A DNA stretch of 64,000 nucleotides from Spongiibacter pelagi (GTDB lineage: Bacteria > Pseudomonadota > Gammaproteobacteria > Pseudomonadales > Spongiibacteraceae): positions 186,001 through 250,000 of the forward strand of contig NZ_JACXLD010000004.1 of assembly GCF_014705705.1 (NCBI RefSeq). Direction: 5' to 3'. Under the pieces are notes generated by a model. The model was given only the letters and a program-made list of their open reading frames with translations, was not told the DNA's origin and did no database searches. Position numbers and translations under genes: made by a program. Below are positions 16,055 to 26,035 of this stretch, piece by piece. The first letter of the stretch is position 1, and each line of letters begins with the position of its first letter.

Positions 16055-18292
16055 ATGAGTCACAAGCTGCCAATTATTTTGAGCTGTCCCAAAGGGCTGG
16101 AATCGCTGCTGATTGCCGAGGCGGAAAGTCTCGGTGCCGAGCTGGTGAAAGAGAGTGTGGGCAGCTTGCGGATGGATGCCGACCTCCAAACCATCTACCG
16201 CCTTTGCCTGTGGTCGCGCTTAGCTAACCGGGTCATGTTGCAGTTGCACGAATGGCAGGGCGATACCGCCGACTCTCTGTATCAGGGGCTGCTGGAAATT
16301 GAATGGTCCAAGCATCTCGCCGCCGGCGGCAGTTTATGTATCGACTTTAATGGTCGCAGCGGTGATTTGCGCAACAGCCACTTTGCCGCCTTGCGCGCCA
16401 AAGATGCAGTGGTCGATTATTTTCAAAATCGTGGCCAAGCTCGGCCTTCAATCGAAAAGCAAAACCCGGATTTACGCCTTAATGTGCGCCTGAAAAAAGG
16501 TCGCTTTCTCGCCGCTCTGGACTTGTCGGGCGAAAGTTTGCACCGCCGTGGCTACCGCCATGAAAGTGGTTTAGCGCCACTGAAAGAAAACCTTGCCGCC
16601 GCTATTTTGCTGAGGGCCGACTGGCCGAGTATCGCCAGCCGGGGTGGCGCCTTGATTGATCCCATGTGCGGTTCGGGCACCTTACTTATAGAAGGTGCGT
16701 TGATGGCCATGAATATTGCGCCGGGCTTGAAACACGGTCACTGGGGCTTTAGCGGCTGGTTGGGGCACAACGCCAAACTGTGGCAGATGTTGTTCACCGA
16801 TGCGGAAAATCAGCGCAATGTGGCGATGCAGCGGCAGTGGCCAGAAATTCGTGGCTACGATGCCAGTGGCAAAATTATCGCTCAGGCGGAGGCCAATATT
16901 GGCCGTGCCGGTTTAGAGAAAGTGGTAAGAGTTTCACGTCGTGAACTGTCTGAGCTGACGGTGCCCAGCCATCGTGATATTCAGCCGGGTCTGCTGGTCT
17001 GCAACCCCCCTTATGGTGAGCGGCTTGGCGATGAAGCCGAGCTGGTGTACCTCTACCAAAGTCTCGGCCAACGCCTGCGCGATCATTTCCTGCATTGGCA
17101 GGCGGCTGTATTCACCGGCAACCCCCAGCTGGGCAAACGCATGGGGCTGCGCAGCCACAAACACTATCAGTTTGTGAACGCGAGTATTCCTACGCGCCTG
17201 TTGCTGTTTAAGGTGGAGCCAGATCAGTTTGTTGTAGAAAGGTCTACTGCGCCAAACGCAGAAAACATGGGCCAAACCGGGGAGACGGAAGCCGCTGTTG
17301 GCAAGTTGTCTGCCGGCGCTGAGATGTTTGCCAATCGTTTGAAGAAAAATATTAAACGCTTGGAGAAATGGCGCCGTCGGGAAAATATTGAATGTTACCG
17401 AGTTTACGATGCCGATATGCCGGAATACGCGGTAGCGGTAGATTGCTACGGCGAGGCAATCCATATCTCAGAATATGCGGCACCGGCTTCAGTCGATGAA
17501 GACGCCGCCAAAACTCGCCTGCGCGATGTGATACAGGTTTGCAGTCAGGTGTTTAATCAGCCGATTCGCAATATCGCGATTAAAGAGCGCCGTCGCCAGC
17601 GCGGCACCGAGCAATATCAACGCCAAGGTGGAAAGCCCAGTTATCAGCAGAAAAATGCCGATGAGGGCTTTATGCAGGTCTCAGAGGGGCAGGCTAAATT
17701 GCTGGTGAACCTGTTTGATTATCTGGATACCGGCTTGTTTCTCGATCATCGCCCGGTACGTTTGGATATTGCCGCAAGAGCCAAGGGCAAGCGCTTTCTC
17801 AATCTGTTTTCCTATACGGCGGTTGCCAGTGTGCAGGCCGGCTTGGGCGGTGCGCGTCACACCACGTCGGTGGATATGTCGCACACCTATTTGCGCTGGG
17901 CGCGGCGCAATTTGTCTTTGAACGGTTTGAGTGAGTCTCGCCACCGAACCGAGCAGGCAGATTGTCGGCGCTGGTTGGCGGAGTGCAAAGAAGAATACGA
18001 TCTGATTCTGTTAGATCCGCCGACCTTCTCGAATTCCAAGCGTATGGATGATGTTTTGGATACCCAGCGGGATCACGGCGGCTTAATTCGCGAGGCAATG
18101 CGCTGCTTGGCAAAAGACGGCTTGCTGATTTTCTCCACTAATAAGCGCGGCTTTATTTTGGATGAGGCGATCGCCTCAAACTTTGACGTGCAGGATAAAA
18201 CCCAGTGGTCACTGGATGAGGATTTCAAACGGCGCAGCAAACCGATTCATTACTGCTGGTATATTCGCCATCGGGATGGGGCAGGTAAATAA
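16055..18292 (+). CDS. rlmL: bifunctional 23S rRNA (G2069-N7/G2445-N2) methyltransferase RlmKL
   Basis: This 745-aa fusion methylates 23S rRNA twice: the N-terminal RlmL part makes m2G2445 and the C-terminal RlmK part makes m7G2069. A THUMP domain occupies roughly residues 45-160. The first SAM domain shows LIDPMCGSGTLLIEGALMA and NPPYGERLG. The second shows KRFLNLFSYTAVASVQAG and the DPPTFSNSKRM motif. The start is the ATG at 16055. The gene stands alone between rmf and the terminator shared with the cold-shock gene. Confidence 0.96.
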   Translation: MSHKLPIILSCPKGLESLLIAEAESLGAELVKESVGSLRMDADLQTIYRLCLWSRLANRVMLQLHEWQGDTADSLYQGLLEIEWSKHLAAGGSLCIDFNGRSGDLRNSHFAALRAKDAVVDYFQNRGQARPSIEKQNPDLRLNVRLKKGRFLAALDLSGESLHRRGYRHESGLAPLKENLAAAILLRADWPSIASRGGALIDPMCGSGTLLIEGALMAMNIAPGLKHGHWGFSGWLGHNAKLWQMLFTDAENQRNVAMQRQWPEIRGYDASGKIIAQAEANIGRAGLEKVVRVSRRELSELTVPSHRDIQPGLLVCNPPYGERLGDEAELVYLYQSLGQRLRDHFLHWQAAVFTGNPQLGKRMGLRSHKHYQFVNASIPTRLLLFKVEPDQFVVERSTAPNAENMGQTGETEAAVGKLSAGAEMFANRLKKNIKRLEKWRRRENIECYRVYDADMPEYAVAVDCYGEAIHISEYAAPASVDEDAAKTRLRDVIQVCSQVFNQPIRNIAIKERRRQRGTEQYQRQGGKPSYQQKNADEGFMQVSEGQAKLLVNLFDYLDTGLFLDHRPVRLDIAARAKGKRFLNLFSYTAVASVQAGLGGARHTTSVDMSHTYLRWARRNLSLNGLSESRHRTEQADCRRWLAECKEEYDLILLDPPTFSNSKRMDDVLDTQRDHGGLIREAMRCLAKDGLLIFSTNKRGFILDEAIASNFDVQDKTQWSLDEDFKRRSKPIHYCWYIRHRDGAGK

Positions 18293-18324
18293 AGGCGGCT
18301 TACAAAACGAGCGGCAATAAAAAA

Positions 18325-18348
18325 GGCGGTCAGTGACCGCCTTTTTTT
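18325..18348. terminator. bidirectional terminator between rlmKL and the cold-shock gene
   Basis: GGCGGTC (18325-18331) pairs with GACCGCC (18335-18341) around AGT, flanked by A-runs on the left and seven Ts on the right, so it can end transcription from both convergent genes. Confidence 0.88.
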
Positions 18349-18366
18349 CTACCAGTGAAACCCGAA

Positions 18367-18573
18367 TTAGATGGGGTTTACGTTGGCAGCTTGAGGGCCT
18401 TTTTGGCCGTCTTGTACTTCAAACTCAACCGCTTGGCCTTCAGCAAGGGTTTTGAAACCGTTGCCTTGGATAGCGCTGAAGTGAACAAATACGTCTGGAC
18501 CAGACTCTTGCTCAATGAAACCAAAGCCTTTGGTTTCGTTGAACCATTTTACTTTGCCAGTAGTTTTAGACAT
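18367..18573 (-). CDS. cold-shock (CspA-family) protein
   Basis: This 68-aa single cold-shock domain protein is an RNA chaperone. RNP1 (KGFGFIEQE) and RNP2 (VFVHFSAI) are visible after GKVKWFNET. It resembles CspA/CspD-type proteins, but the paralogue cannot be fixed from one domain. GAGGTT precedes the ATG at 18573. A TATAAT on this strand at 18721-18716 predicts a leader of about 135 nt, in line with the long thermo-responsive 5' UTRs of csp genes. Confidence 0.95.
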   Translation of the reverse strand: MSKTTGKVKWFNETKGFGFIEQESGPDVFVHFSAIQGNGFKTLAEGQAVEFEVQDGQKGPQAANVNPI

Positions 18574-18715
18574 GTCTTTTTAACCTCGTTGTGTTTAATC
18601 GCCTTTCGGCACGAGCTGAGATAGGCAGAGGTGCTTATGAAACAGAACGAGGTACTAAAAACGACTTCGTGGTGCATTTGCATAAAACCGGGCTGCGTCT
18701 ATAGCCAGCACGGCC

Positions 18716-18721
18716 ATTATA
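18716..18721 (-). promoter_or_regulatory. -10 element of the cold-shock gene
   Basis: Leftward TATAAT at 18721-18716, preceded by GTA. No good -35 lies 16-18 bases upstream (the sequence there is AT-rich TAATTA). Initiation near 18709 would give a leader of roughly 135 nt before the ATG. Confidence 0.5.
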
Positions 18722-18786
18722 TACATAGTCCTAAGCCTTAATTAAAGGTTTTTTAGTCTAAGGGGGTGAAATTTTTATTACAGAAT

Positions 18787-20946
18787 TCAGCGCCGTTTTC
18801 GAGGTGGCAGTCCGGTATGCTGAGTTAGTATCTTTTTACCGCTCTTATTTTTGGGTTGCCAGTTGGCAGGTTGCCGTGGTGGCACCAGATGTTTTTTGCC
18901 ATAACCGATCAAATCGCGGCGCCCCATTTTGAGTAATGACTCGCGAATTGACGGCCAACCTTCAGGGTCGTGGTAGCGTAAAAATGCCTTGTGCAAGCGC
19001 CGTTGTTTAAGGCCTTTGGCGCTGAAAACCGACTCACTTTTGCGCGACACTTTCTTCAGTGGGTTCTTGCCGGAGTAGTACATGGCGGTGGCATTGGCCA
19101 TAGGCGAGGGGTAAAACGCCTGCACCTGATCGGCGCGGAAACCGTTGTTTTTCAACCACAGGGCGAGGTTCATCATGTCCTCGTCTGAGGTGCCCGGATG
19201 CGCTGCAATAAAGTAAGGAATTAAATATTGTTCCTTACCCGCCTGCTTGGAAAATTTATCGAACATCGCTTTAAAGCGGTCGTAGGTGCCCATGCCCGGT
19301 TTCATCATTTTAGACAGCGGGCCGTCTTCAGAATGTTCGGGGGCAATTTTTAAATAACCACCCACATGATGGGTGACCAGTTCACGCACGTATTCGGGTG
19401 TTTCCACCGCAAGGTCGTAACGCAGGCCGGAGGCGATCAAGACTTTTTTAACGCCATCCACCGCGCGCACACGGCGGTAAAGATCAATCAGTGGCGTTTG
19501 GTCAGTATCCAGATTTTTACAAATACCGGGGAATACACAAGACAAACGGCGGCAGCGCTGCTCGATGGTTTCGCTCTTACAGCGCAGGCGCCACATATTG
19601 GCGGTGGGGCCACCGAGGTCGGAAATTACACCGGTAAACGCTGGCGAGGTATCGCGAATTTTTTCAACTTCGCGGGTAATTGATTCCGCCGAGCGGCTCT
19701 GAATAATTCGGCCTTCGTGTTCGGTAATGGAACAAAAGCTACAGCCACCAAAACAGCCGCGCATGATATTTACCGAGTGGCGAATCATTTCATAAGCGGG
19801 AATACGAGCATCGCCATAACGCGGGTGGGGCAGGCGCTGATAGGGCAGGTCAAACACCCAATCCATTTCATCGGTTTCCAGCGGAATTGGCGGCGGGTTC
19901 AGCCACACATCCTTATCGCCGTGGCGCTGAATTAATGCGCGGGCATTGCCGGGGTTGGTTTCCAAATGCAGCACGCGTGCCGCATGGGCATAACTGACCG
20001 GATCTTGTTTTACGGTTTCGTAATCCGGCAGGCGAATCACGGTAGTGTCGCTATCCGTGTGTTGTTTGCGCGCTTGCAGTGGGTCGAGAATGGTAACGAC
20101 CTGCACGTCTTGCTCGGCCGCAGGCGCTTGTTCAAGTCCAGCCGCAGGGGCATTGGCGCAGTTGCCAGAAGCATCGGTTTTGGCAGAAGTGTCGATATAA
20201 GGATTTACCGGCGGCTCAACTTTGCCGGGCTGATCAATGCAGCTTGAGTCAATCACCGTCCAACCGGCAGGGACTTCGTCAACCACAAACGCGGTGCCGC
20301 GCAGGTTACGGATCTGTTCAATGTCTTCACCCATCGACAGACGGTGGGCGACATCGACAATGGCGCGCTCGGCATTGCCATAGAGCAGCAAATCGGCGCG
20401 GGAGTCGAGCAGGATTGAGCGGCGGACTTTATCGCTCCAGTAATCGTAATGGGCGATGCGGCGCAAGCTGGCTTCGATTGAGCCAATCACAATAGGCGAA
20501 TCTTTATACGCCTCTCGGCAACGTTGTGAGTAGACAATAACAGCGCGGTCGGGCCGCTTGCCGCCTTCGTTGTGGGGCGTATAGGCATCGTCGTGGCGCA
20601 GACGCCGATCTGCCGTGTAGCGGTTAATCATTGAATCCATATTGCCGGCGGCAACGCCAAAGAACAGATTCGGTTTGCCTAAACTTTTAAACGCCTCGGC
20701 AGATTGCCAATCCGGCTGACTGAGAATACCAACCCGAAACCCCTGTGCTTCCAGTACCCGGCCGATAACCGCCATGCCGAAACTGGGGTGATCCACATAG
20801 GCGTCGCCGGTCACAATGATAATGTCGCAGCTATCCCAGCCCAGCGCATCCATTTCTGCGCGGGTAGTCGGCAAATAGGGTGCGGTGCCAAAGCACTCAG
20901 CCCAATACGGACGATAATTAAATAGCGGGGTGACTTGCTGGGGCAT
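18787..20946 (-). CDS. ygiQ: YgiQ family radical SAM protein
   Basis: This 719-aa protein matches E. coli YgiQ (739 aa) over its length: [20 protein letters not shown] and [20 protein letters not shown] at the N-terminus, then the radical SAM cluster C398-FGG-C402-SF-C405. The C-terminal region contains [20 protein letters not shown] and a basic tail. An N-terminal UPF0313 region precedes the SAM core. The reaction is unknown. A low-complexity Ala/Gln/Asp stretch (about residues 250-290) interrupts the conserved sequence and is probably a surface loop. It is monocistronic and diverges from nfeD. Confidence 0.93.
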   Translation of the reverse strand: MPQQVTPLFNYRPYWAECFGTAPYLPTTRAEMDALGWDSCDIIIVTGDAYVDHPSFGMAVIGRVLEAQGFRVGILSQPDWQSAEAFKSLGKPNLFFGVAAGNMDSMINRYTADRRLRHDDAYTPHNEGGKRPDRAVIVYSQRCREAYKDSPIVIGSIEASLRRIAHYDYWSDKVRRSILLDSRADLLLYGNAERAIVDVAHRLSMGEDIEQIRNLRGTAFVVDEVPAGWTVIDSSCIDQPGKVEPPVNPYIDTSAKTDASGNCANAPAAGLEQAPAAEQDVQVVTILDPLQARKQHTDSDTTVIRLPDYETVKQDPVSYAHAARVLHLETNPGNARALIQRHGDKDVWLNPPPIPLETDEMDWVFDLPYQRLPHPRYGDARIPAYEMIRHSVNIMRGCFGGCSFCSITEHEGRIIQSRSAESITREVEKIRDTSPAFTGVISDLGGPTANMWRLRCKSETIEQRCRRLSCVFPGICKNLDTDQTPLIDLYRRVRAVDGVKKVLIASGLRYDLAVETPEYVRELVTHHVGGYLKIAPEHSEDGPLSKMMKPGMGTYDRFKAMFDKFSKQAGKEQYLIPYFIAAHPGTSDEDMMNLALWLKNNGFRADQVQAFYPSPMANATAMYYSGKNPLKKVSRKSESVFSAKGLKQRRLHKAFLRYHDPEGWPSIRESLLKMGRRDLIGYGKKHLVPPRQPANWQPKNKSGKKILTQHTGLPPRKRR

Positions 20947-21115
20947 TGCGGTGACCAGAGGGCGCGAAGAAAACGCGATTATAGCAAATACAGGGTCAGA
21001 GTTCTTTTGTCTCGAACGGGATTCGCCCGTGATTTTTGGCTTAAGTGCTTGATAATTTTGTCGTGCCGGTCAAGATTAGGCAGGTTTTGTTTGCCCTGAT
21101 AGGAGAAGGCCAAGA

Positions 21116-21586
21116 ATGGATTGGTTGAATACACACATTGCCTACTGGCACTGGCTGGTGTTCGGGTTGTTATTGGTGATCACCGAAATCTTTGTGCCCA
21201 GCTTTGTGATGATCTGGTTTGGTGCCAGCGCGGTGGCGGTAGGGCTGATTCTGGCCGTGATTGAAATGCCAGTGTCGGTGCAATTACTGATCTGGGCGGC
21301 GCTCTCGGTTTTCGATCTGTTTATCTGGTTTAAATTTGTTCATCCGAAGATGAAGGATCGCAGCCTCAGCGGTATGTCTCGCGAACAGTTGATTGGTCAA
21401 GAAGGTATGGTGATTAAAGTGGGGCAAGATGGTCACGGCACCATGCGTTTTCCGGTGCCGGTGTTGGGTAATGACGAGTGGTCGTTTATTTGTCGCGGCA
21501 TGGTTTCAGTGGGTGACAAAGTTTATGTGGAGGAGCTTTCTGGCAACTCCGTTATCGTAAAAGTGCAGCAGCCTCGAGGAGAATAA
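21116..21586 (+). CDS. NfeD family membrane protein
   Basis: This 156-aa protein has two to three transmembrane helices near the N-terminus (HWLVFGLLLVITEIFVPSF, LLIWAALSVFDLFIWFKF) and a C-terminal OB-fold NfeD domain (LIGQEGMVIKVGQDGHGTMR, VGDKVYVEELSGNSVIVKV). Short NfeD proteins partner with SPFH-domain proteins encoded next to them, and exactly that gene follows two bases downstream. GGAGAAGG lies ahead of the ATG. The pair resembles E. coli YbbK (QmcA) and YbbL-neighbour arrangements. Confidence 0.9.
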   Translation: MDWLNTHIAYWHWLVFGLLLVITEIFVPSFVMIWFGASAVAVGLILAVIEMPVSVQLLIWAALSVFDLFIWFKFVHPKMKDRSLSGMSREQLIGQEGMVIKVGQDGHGTMRFPVPVLGNDEWSFICRGMVSVGDKVYVEELSGNSVIVKVQQPRGE

Positions 21587-21588
21587 AC

Positions 21589-22437
21589 ATGGATGGATTA
21601 GCCGTAACGGCAGTATTAGTTGTACTGGTTTTTGTCACGCTGGCAAAGGGCGTAAAAACCGTTCCCCAAGGTTATAAGCATATTGTGCAGCGCTTGGGAA
21701 AATATCACTCCACGCTGAATCCGGGTTTAAACCTGATTATTCCTTATATTGACGATGTGGCGTACAAAGTCACCACCAAGGATATTGTTCTGGATATTCC
21801 CTCGCAGGAAGTCATTACCGAAGACAATGCGGTGATCATTGCCAATGCCGTGGCCTATATCAATATCGTGTCGCCGGAAAAAGCAGTATACGGTGTTGAG
21901 GACTACACCATCGCCATTCAAAACTTGGTGCAAACGGCGCTGCGTTCAATCGTGGGTGAAATGTCGCTGGACTCGGCGCTGTCATCTCGTGATCAGATCA
22001 AAGCCAAGTTGAAAGCGGGTATCTCCGACGATATTTCCGATTGGGGAATCACCCTGAAAACCGTAGAAATCCAAGACATTAACCCATCGCCTACCATGCA
22101 GCGCGCAATGGAAGAACAGGCTGCCGCCGAGCGTCAGCGCCGTGCGGCAGTGACCAAGGCCGAAGGTGAAAAACAGGCGGCGATTCTGGAAGCGGAAGGG
22201 CGCTTGGAAGCCTCTCGCCGTGATGCCCAGGCAGAAGTGGTACTCGCCAAAGCCAGCGGTGCGGCCATTGAGCTGGTTTCAGAAGCAGTGAAAGACGATG
22301 AGCTGCCAGTGATGTATCTGCTGGGTGAGAAATACACCGAGGCGTTAAAGTCCCTGGCTGCCTCCAGTAACGCCAAAACGGTTGTGTTCCCGGCGGACTT
22401 GCAGCAAGCTTTGCGCGCCGTTCTCAACCGTAATTAA
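21589..22437 (+). CDS. SPFH/Band 7 (stomatin-like, QmcA-type) membrane protein
   Basis: The 282-aa product has one N-terminal membrane helix (VTAVLVVLVFVTLAKG) and an SPFH domain: VPQGYKHIVQRLGKYHSTLN, LNLIIPYIDDVAYKV, NIVSPEKAVYGVEDY and IVGEMSLDSALSSRDQI. A long Ala/Glu-rich coiled coil follows (about residues 170-220), where stomatins oligomerise. Such proteins form ring-like microdomain scaffolds with NfeD partners. The gap to nfeD is two bases, with GGAG at the junction. QmcA is the nearest E. coli relative. Confidence 0.92.
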   Translation: MDGLAVTAVLVVLVFVTLAKGVKTVPQGYKHIVQRLGKYHSTLNPGLNLIIPYIDDVAYKVTTKDIVLDIPSQEVITEDNAVIIANAVAYINIVSPEKAVYGVEDYTIAIQNLVQTALRSIVGEMSLDSALSSRDQIKAKLKAGISDDISDWGITLKTVEIQDINPSPTMQRAMEEQAAAERQRRAAVTKAEGEKQAAILEAEGRLEASRRDAQAEVVLAKASGAAIELVSEAVKDDELPVMYLLGEKYTEALKSLAASSNAKTVVFPADLQQALRAVLNRN

Positions 22438-22448
22438 AACGAACTCCC

Positions 22449-23303
22449 ATGGAAAACACATACCGACTCATTATTAGCTGCCCAGACCGGGTGGGCATTG
22501 TTGCCAGAGTCAGCCAGTTTATTGCCGAACAAAGCGGCTGGCTGCTTGAGGCTAACTACCACTCGGATGCCGAAAACAACTGGTTTTTCATGCGCAATGA
22601 AATTCGCGCCAGCTCGCTGTCGGTGAATCTTGAAACTTTCCGCCAGAATTTTTCGGTGATTGCCGATGAGTTCGATATGGAGTGGGAACTGATCGACTCC
22701 AGTGAAAAACGCAAGGTGGTGATTCTGGCGAGTCACGCCTCGCACTGTATTGCCGACCTGCTGCACCGCTGGCACAGCAATGAGTTGCACTGCGATATCC
22801 CTTGTGTGATTTCCAATCACGAAAACCTGCGCAGCATGGTGGAGTGGCACGGTATCCCGTTTTTGTATGTGCCGGTAACGCCGGAAAACAAACCGGAAGC
22901 TCATCGTAAAATCATGGATTTAACGGCGGAATACGAGGCCGATACCGTGGTGCTAGCCCGCTATATGCAAATTGTGCCGCCGGAGTTCTGTCGCCGTTAT
23001 CAGGGCCGGATGATCAATATTCACCACAGCTTCTTACCGTCGTTTATCGGTGCCAATCCCTACCAAAAAGCCTATGAGCGCGGCGTGAAACTGATTGGTG
23101 CCACCAGTCACTATGTTACCGAGCAATTGGATGAAGGCCCGATTATTGAGCAGGATGTGATTCGAGTGAATCATCGCCACAGCAAAGATGATCTGGTGCG
23201 CTTGGGTAAAGACGTAGAGAAGGCGGTTTTGGCACGGGCGCTGCGTAATCATCTGGAGGATCGGGTGCTGGTGCATGGCAATAAAACCGTGGTGTTCGAC
23301 TAG
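22449..23303 (+). CDS. purU: formyltetrahydrofolate deformylase
   Basis: PurU hydrolyses 10-formyl-tetrahydrofolate to formate and tetrahydrofolate, balancing the one-carbon pool and feeding formate to PurT. An N-terminal ACT domain (RLIISCPDRVGIVARVSQFI) probably senses glycine or methionine. The formyltransferase-like domain has VVILASHASHC, the NIHHSFLPSFIGANPY segment with its catalytic Asn-His, and GATSHYVTEQLDEGPIIEQD. The length of 284 aa is close to the 280 aa of E. coli PurU. It starts 11 bases after the SPFH gene. Confidence 0.95.
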   Translation: MENTYRLIISCPDRVGIVARVSQFIAEQSGWLLEANYHSDAENNWFFMRNEIRASSLSVNLETFRQNFSVIADEFDMEWELIDSSEKRKVVILASHASHCIADLLHRWHSNELHCDIPCVISNHENLRSMVEWHGIPFLYVPVTPENKPEAHRKIMDLTAEYEADTVVLARYMQIVPPEFCRRYQGRMINIHHSFLPSFIGANPYQKAYERGVKLIGATSHYVTEQLDEGPIIEQDVIRVNHRHSKDDLVRLGKDVEKAVLARALRNHLEDRVLVHGNKTVVFD

Positions 23304-23403
23304 GGCTCAGGCGTTCAAATAAGAAGAATAATTGGGTGTGGTTTCCGCCGCTCGCTTGTCATTCTAATAAGTAAAAGTAGATGAAAAGCGGGCTGGGGGA
23401 GCG

Positions 23404-23432
23404 TTGTCACATTTCTGTAACATAACTGTCAT
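23404..23432 (+). promoter_or_regulatory. Pho box (PhoB operator) upstream of pstS
   Basis: Three 7-bp direct repeats sit at exact 11-bp spacing: TTGTCAC (23404), CTGTAAC (23415) and CTGTCAT (23426), separated by AT-rich 4-mers ATTT and ATAA. This matches the PhoB consensus CTGTCAT-N4 repeats. It is 65 bases before the pstS start. Confidence 0.88.
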
Positions 23433-23496
23433 AGGATGGGCGCGCGACCCAAATTGACCAGTTTTAAGATAAAGCTGGTAGTCAAAGGAGACACAC

Positions 23497-24561
23497 ATGA
23501 ACGCTTTTTTTAAGTCTGCTACTAAAGCCCTTGTTTTGGCTGGCGGCCTAGCAACGTCTTTTTCATCATTCGCTGCACGTGAAAATATCGATATCGTCGG
23601 TTCTTCAACGGTTTATCCTTTTGCAACCGTTGTGGCTGAGCGTTTTGGCCGTGCTACGGGTAATCCTACTCCTAAAATTGAATCTACCGGTTCCGGTGGT
23701 GGCATGAAGCTGTTCTGTGATGGTGTTGGTCTTGGCTACCCTGACATTACTAATGCATCTCGTCGGATTAAGCGTTCTGAATTTAAGTCTTGTCAGGAAA
23801 ATGGCGTCAAAGAAATTATCGAGGTACCAGTCGGATTTGATGGCATCGTCATTGCCAACTCCTTGGAAGCTGAACCGATGTCATTGACTCGGCGTGAGCT
23901 GTTTTTGGCCCTCGCCGCAAAAATTCCGGGTGAAAATCAGGGCGAGCTGATCGACAACCCCAATAAAACGTGGAAAGACGTTAATCCAGAATTACCTGCA
24001 GTTAAAATTGAAGTTTTGGGACCGCCACCCACTTCAGGCACCCGTGATGCTTTTGTTGAGCTTGCGATGGAAGTGGGTTGCGAGTCTTTCCCTTGGGTTA
24101 AGAGCTTGAGCAAGTCGGATAAAAACTTGTTTAAGTCGATTTGTCACAGCATTCGTGAAGATGGAATGTATGTGGAAGCGGGGGAGAATGACAACCTGAT
24201 CGTCCAAAAACTCCAAGCTAATCCAGCCGCTCTTGGTATCTTCGGCTTTAGCTTCCTTGATCAAAACGCAGACAAGGTTCGCGGTTCAAAAATTGAGGGA
24301 GTTGAGCCCAGCTTTGATAATATTGCCGACAAATCGTATCCGGTATCTCGCCCATTGTATTTCTACGTTAAGAAAGCGCACGTAGGTGTTGTGCCCGGTA
24401 TTGAGGCTTTTCTTCACGAGTTCACTAGCGAAAAAGCGTGGGGTGATGAAGGCTATCTGGCAGATAAGGGTATGATTCCACTGCCGAAAGCGACTCGAGA
24501 TGCATTGTCTGAATCGATACGCAACTTAAAAGTCATGACCGGCCAAGAAGATTTGCACTAA
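23497..24561 (+). CDS. pstS: phosphate ABC transporter substrate-binding protein
   Basis: PstS binds phosphate in the periplasm and delivers it to PstCA. The 354-aa precursor has a signal peptide ending near SFSSFAAR. Phosphate-loop sequences follow: IDIVGSSTVYPFATVVAERF, IESTGSGGGMKLFC, VGFDGIVIAN, PPPTSGTRDAFVELAM and the C-terminal EAFLHEFTSEKAWG. It belongs to the PstS group whose hallmark is the GSSTVYPF start, as in Vibrio and Pseudomonas. A Pho box precedes it, and a strong hairpin separates it from pstC. Confidence 0.96.
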   Translation: MNAFFKSATKALVLAGGLATSFSSFAARENIDIVGSSTVYPFATVVAERFGRATGNPTPKIESTGSGGGMKLFCDGVGLGYPDITNASRRIKRSEFKSCQENGVKEIIEVPVGFDGIVIANSLEAEPMSLTRRELFLALAAKIPGENQGELIDNPNKTWKDVNPELPAVKIEVLGPPPTSGTRDAFVELAMEVGCESFPWVKSLSKSDKNLFKSICHSIREDGMYVEAGENDNLIVQKLQANPAALGIFGFSFLDQNADKVRGSKIEGVEPSFDNIADKSYPVSRPLYFYVKKAHVGVVPGIEAFLHEFTSEKAWGDEGYLADKGMIPLPKATRDALSESIRNLKVMTGQEDLH

Positions 24562-24589
24562 GTGTAAATTGAGGCAAATATGCTGACTC

Positions 24590-24615
24590 ACTGGCCCCTC
24601 TTTGGAGGGGTCAGT
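24590..24615 (+). other. intercistronic hairpin between pstS and pstC
   Basis: An 11-bp stem (24590-24600 with 24605-24615, one G-T pair) with loop TTTG lies just after pstS. TGTGTTTG follows instead of a clean T-tract. It probably causes partial termination or protects the pstS mRNA 3' end, which would give more PstS than PstC. Confidence 0.7.
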
Positions 24616-24646
24616 TGTGTTTGCGACAGGGGAACTAAGGAAACCT

Positions 24647-26035
24647 ATGCAAGCTTCAACCTTGTTCATCATTATTATTGGCTTAAGTATCTTTGGGTAC
24701 TTTATGGGCCAAGGCAGAGCGTTGGCGCTTGCTAAACCGCTAGGCGGGATTCGCAAACTCCATTCGCTTCCAAGTTATTATGCGGCACAAGCTGCCCTGT
24801 TTTGCGCCTTGCCTGCGATTGTCTTAATGGGGCTGTGGCTGATTTTTGAGCAGCCAATAATCGATAGCTTGGTGATGTCTCGTGTTGAAGCTGGTGGCCT
24901 CATCGAAAGCAAGGCAGATTACAACCTAGCTTTGAATCGGGTTCACAATATTGCAGCTGGCGTTTTGAGCCGTGAAGGGCAGCAGAGTGTTGTGCTGGCA
25001 GCGGCAGATAACCTGAATGCTTTTCGTACTAATGCGCGATTAGCTCTTACCTTACTTGCCTTAAGCTTGTCAGTAGCAGGGCTTGTTCTAGGATTACGCC
25101 GGATTCGCCCTGATTTTCGTGCCCGCGCATCCGTAGAGTGGATCATGAGTGGGTTGCTCATGGCTTGTGCGCTCTTGGCCATTTTTACCACACTCGGCAT
25201 TTTGTTGTCGGTGGTGTTTGAGTCAATCCACTTCTTTAGATCTGTACCTATCAGCGAATTTATTTTTGGCACCAGTTGGAGTCCGCAAACGGCGATTCGG
25301 GCTGATCAGGTGGGTTCTTCTGGAAGTTTTGGCGCGGTCCCTCTGTTTACTGGCACCTTGCTTATTTCTGCTGTTGCTATGTTTGTTGCGGTTCCCGTTG
25401 GTTTAATGTCGGCGATTTATCTGGCCGAGTACGCCAGTCGTCGCACTCGCACTTTGGTTAAGCCAACCCTTGAAATTCTGGCCGGTATTCCAACGGTAGT
25501 TTACGGTTTTTTTGCCGCATTGACGGTCGCCCCATTTATTCGCAACCTCGGGGAGAGCCTGGGGCTTGATGTGTCTTCCGAGAGTGCACTTGCGGCGGGC
25601 TCGGTAATGGGGGTGATGATTATTCCATTTATTTCGTCCCTTGCTGACGATGTAATTACCGCTGTGCCGCAATCCATGCGCGATGGTTCACTTGCGCTGG
25701 GCGCGACCAAGTCAGAAACCATTCGGAAAGTGGTTGTACCTGCAGCACTCCCCGGTATTGTGGGTGGGGTTTTGTTAGCGCTGTCCCGCGCGATTGGCGA
25801 AACCATGATTGTAGTGATGGCTGCAGGCATGGCTGCAAATTTAACGGCTAATCCTTTAGATACCGTAACGACGGTTACCGTACAAATTGTGACGCTGCTA
25901 ACGGGTGACCAAGAATTCGATAGCGCCAAAACCCTTGCGGCTTTTGCTCTTGGTTTGATGCTGTTTGTGGTGACCTTGTGTTTGAATATTGTCGCTTTGC
26001 GCGTGGTAAAAAAATATCGGGAGCAATATGAATAA
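24647..26035 (+). CDS. pstC: phosphate ABC transporter permease subunit PstC (long form)
   Basis: PstC is one of two membrane permeases of the high-affinity phosphate importer. The C-terminal half carries the BPD_transp fold with about six helices and the EAA loop (SMRDGSLALGATKSETIRKV, then LPGIVGGVLLALSRAIGETM). The N-terminal 180 residues add further helices and a periplasmic segment, giving 462 aa against 319 in E. coli; long forms are known in Vibrio and Pseudomonas. I chose the ATG at 24647 after AAGGA. It overlaps pstA by eight bases. Confidence 0.94.
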   Translation: MQASTLFIIIIGLSIFGYFMGQGRALALAKPLGGIRKLHSLPSYYAAQAALFCALPAIVLMGLWLIFEQPIIDSLVMSRVEAGGLIESKADYNLALNRVHNIAAGVLSREGQQSVVLAAADNLNAFRTNARLALTLLALSLSVAGLVLGLRRIRPDFRARASVEWIMSGLLMACALLAIFTTLGILLSVVFESIHFFRSVPISEFIFGTSWSPQTAIRADQVGSSGSFGAVPLFTGTLLISAVAMFVAVPVGLMSAIYLAEYASRRTRTLVKPTLEILAGIPTVVYGFFAALTVAPFIRNLGESLGLDVSSESALAAGSVMGVMIIPFISSLADDVITAVPQSMRDGSLALGATKSETIRKVVVPAALPGIVGGVLLALSRAIGETMIVVMAAGMAANLTANPLDTVTTVTVQIVTLLTGDQEFDSAKTLAAFALGLMLFVVTLCLNIVALRVVKKYREQYE

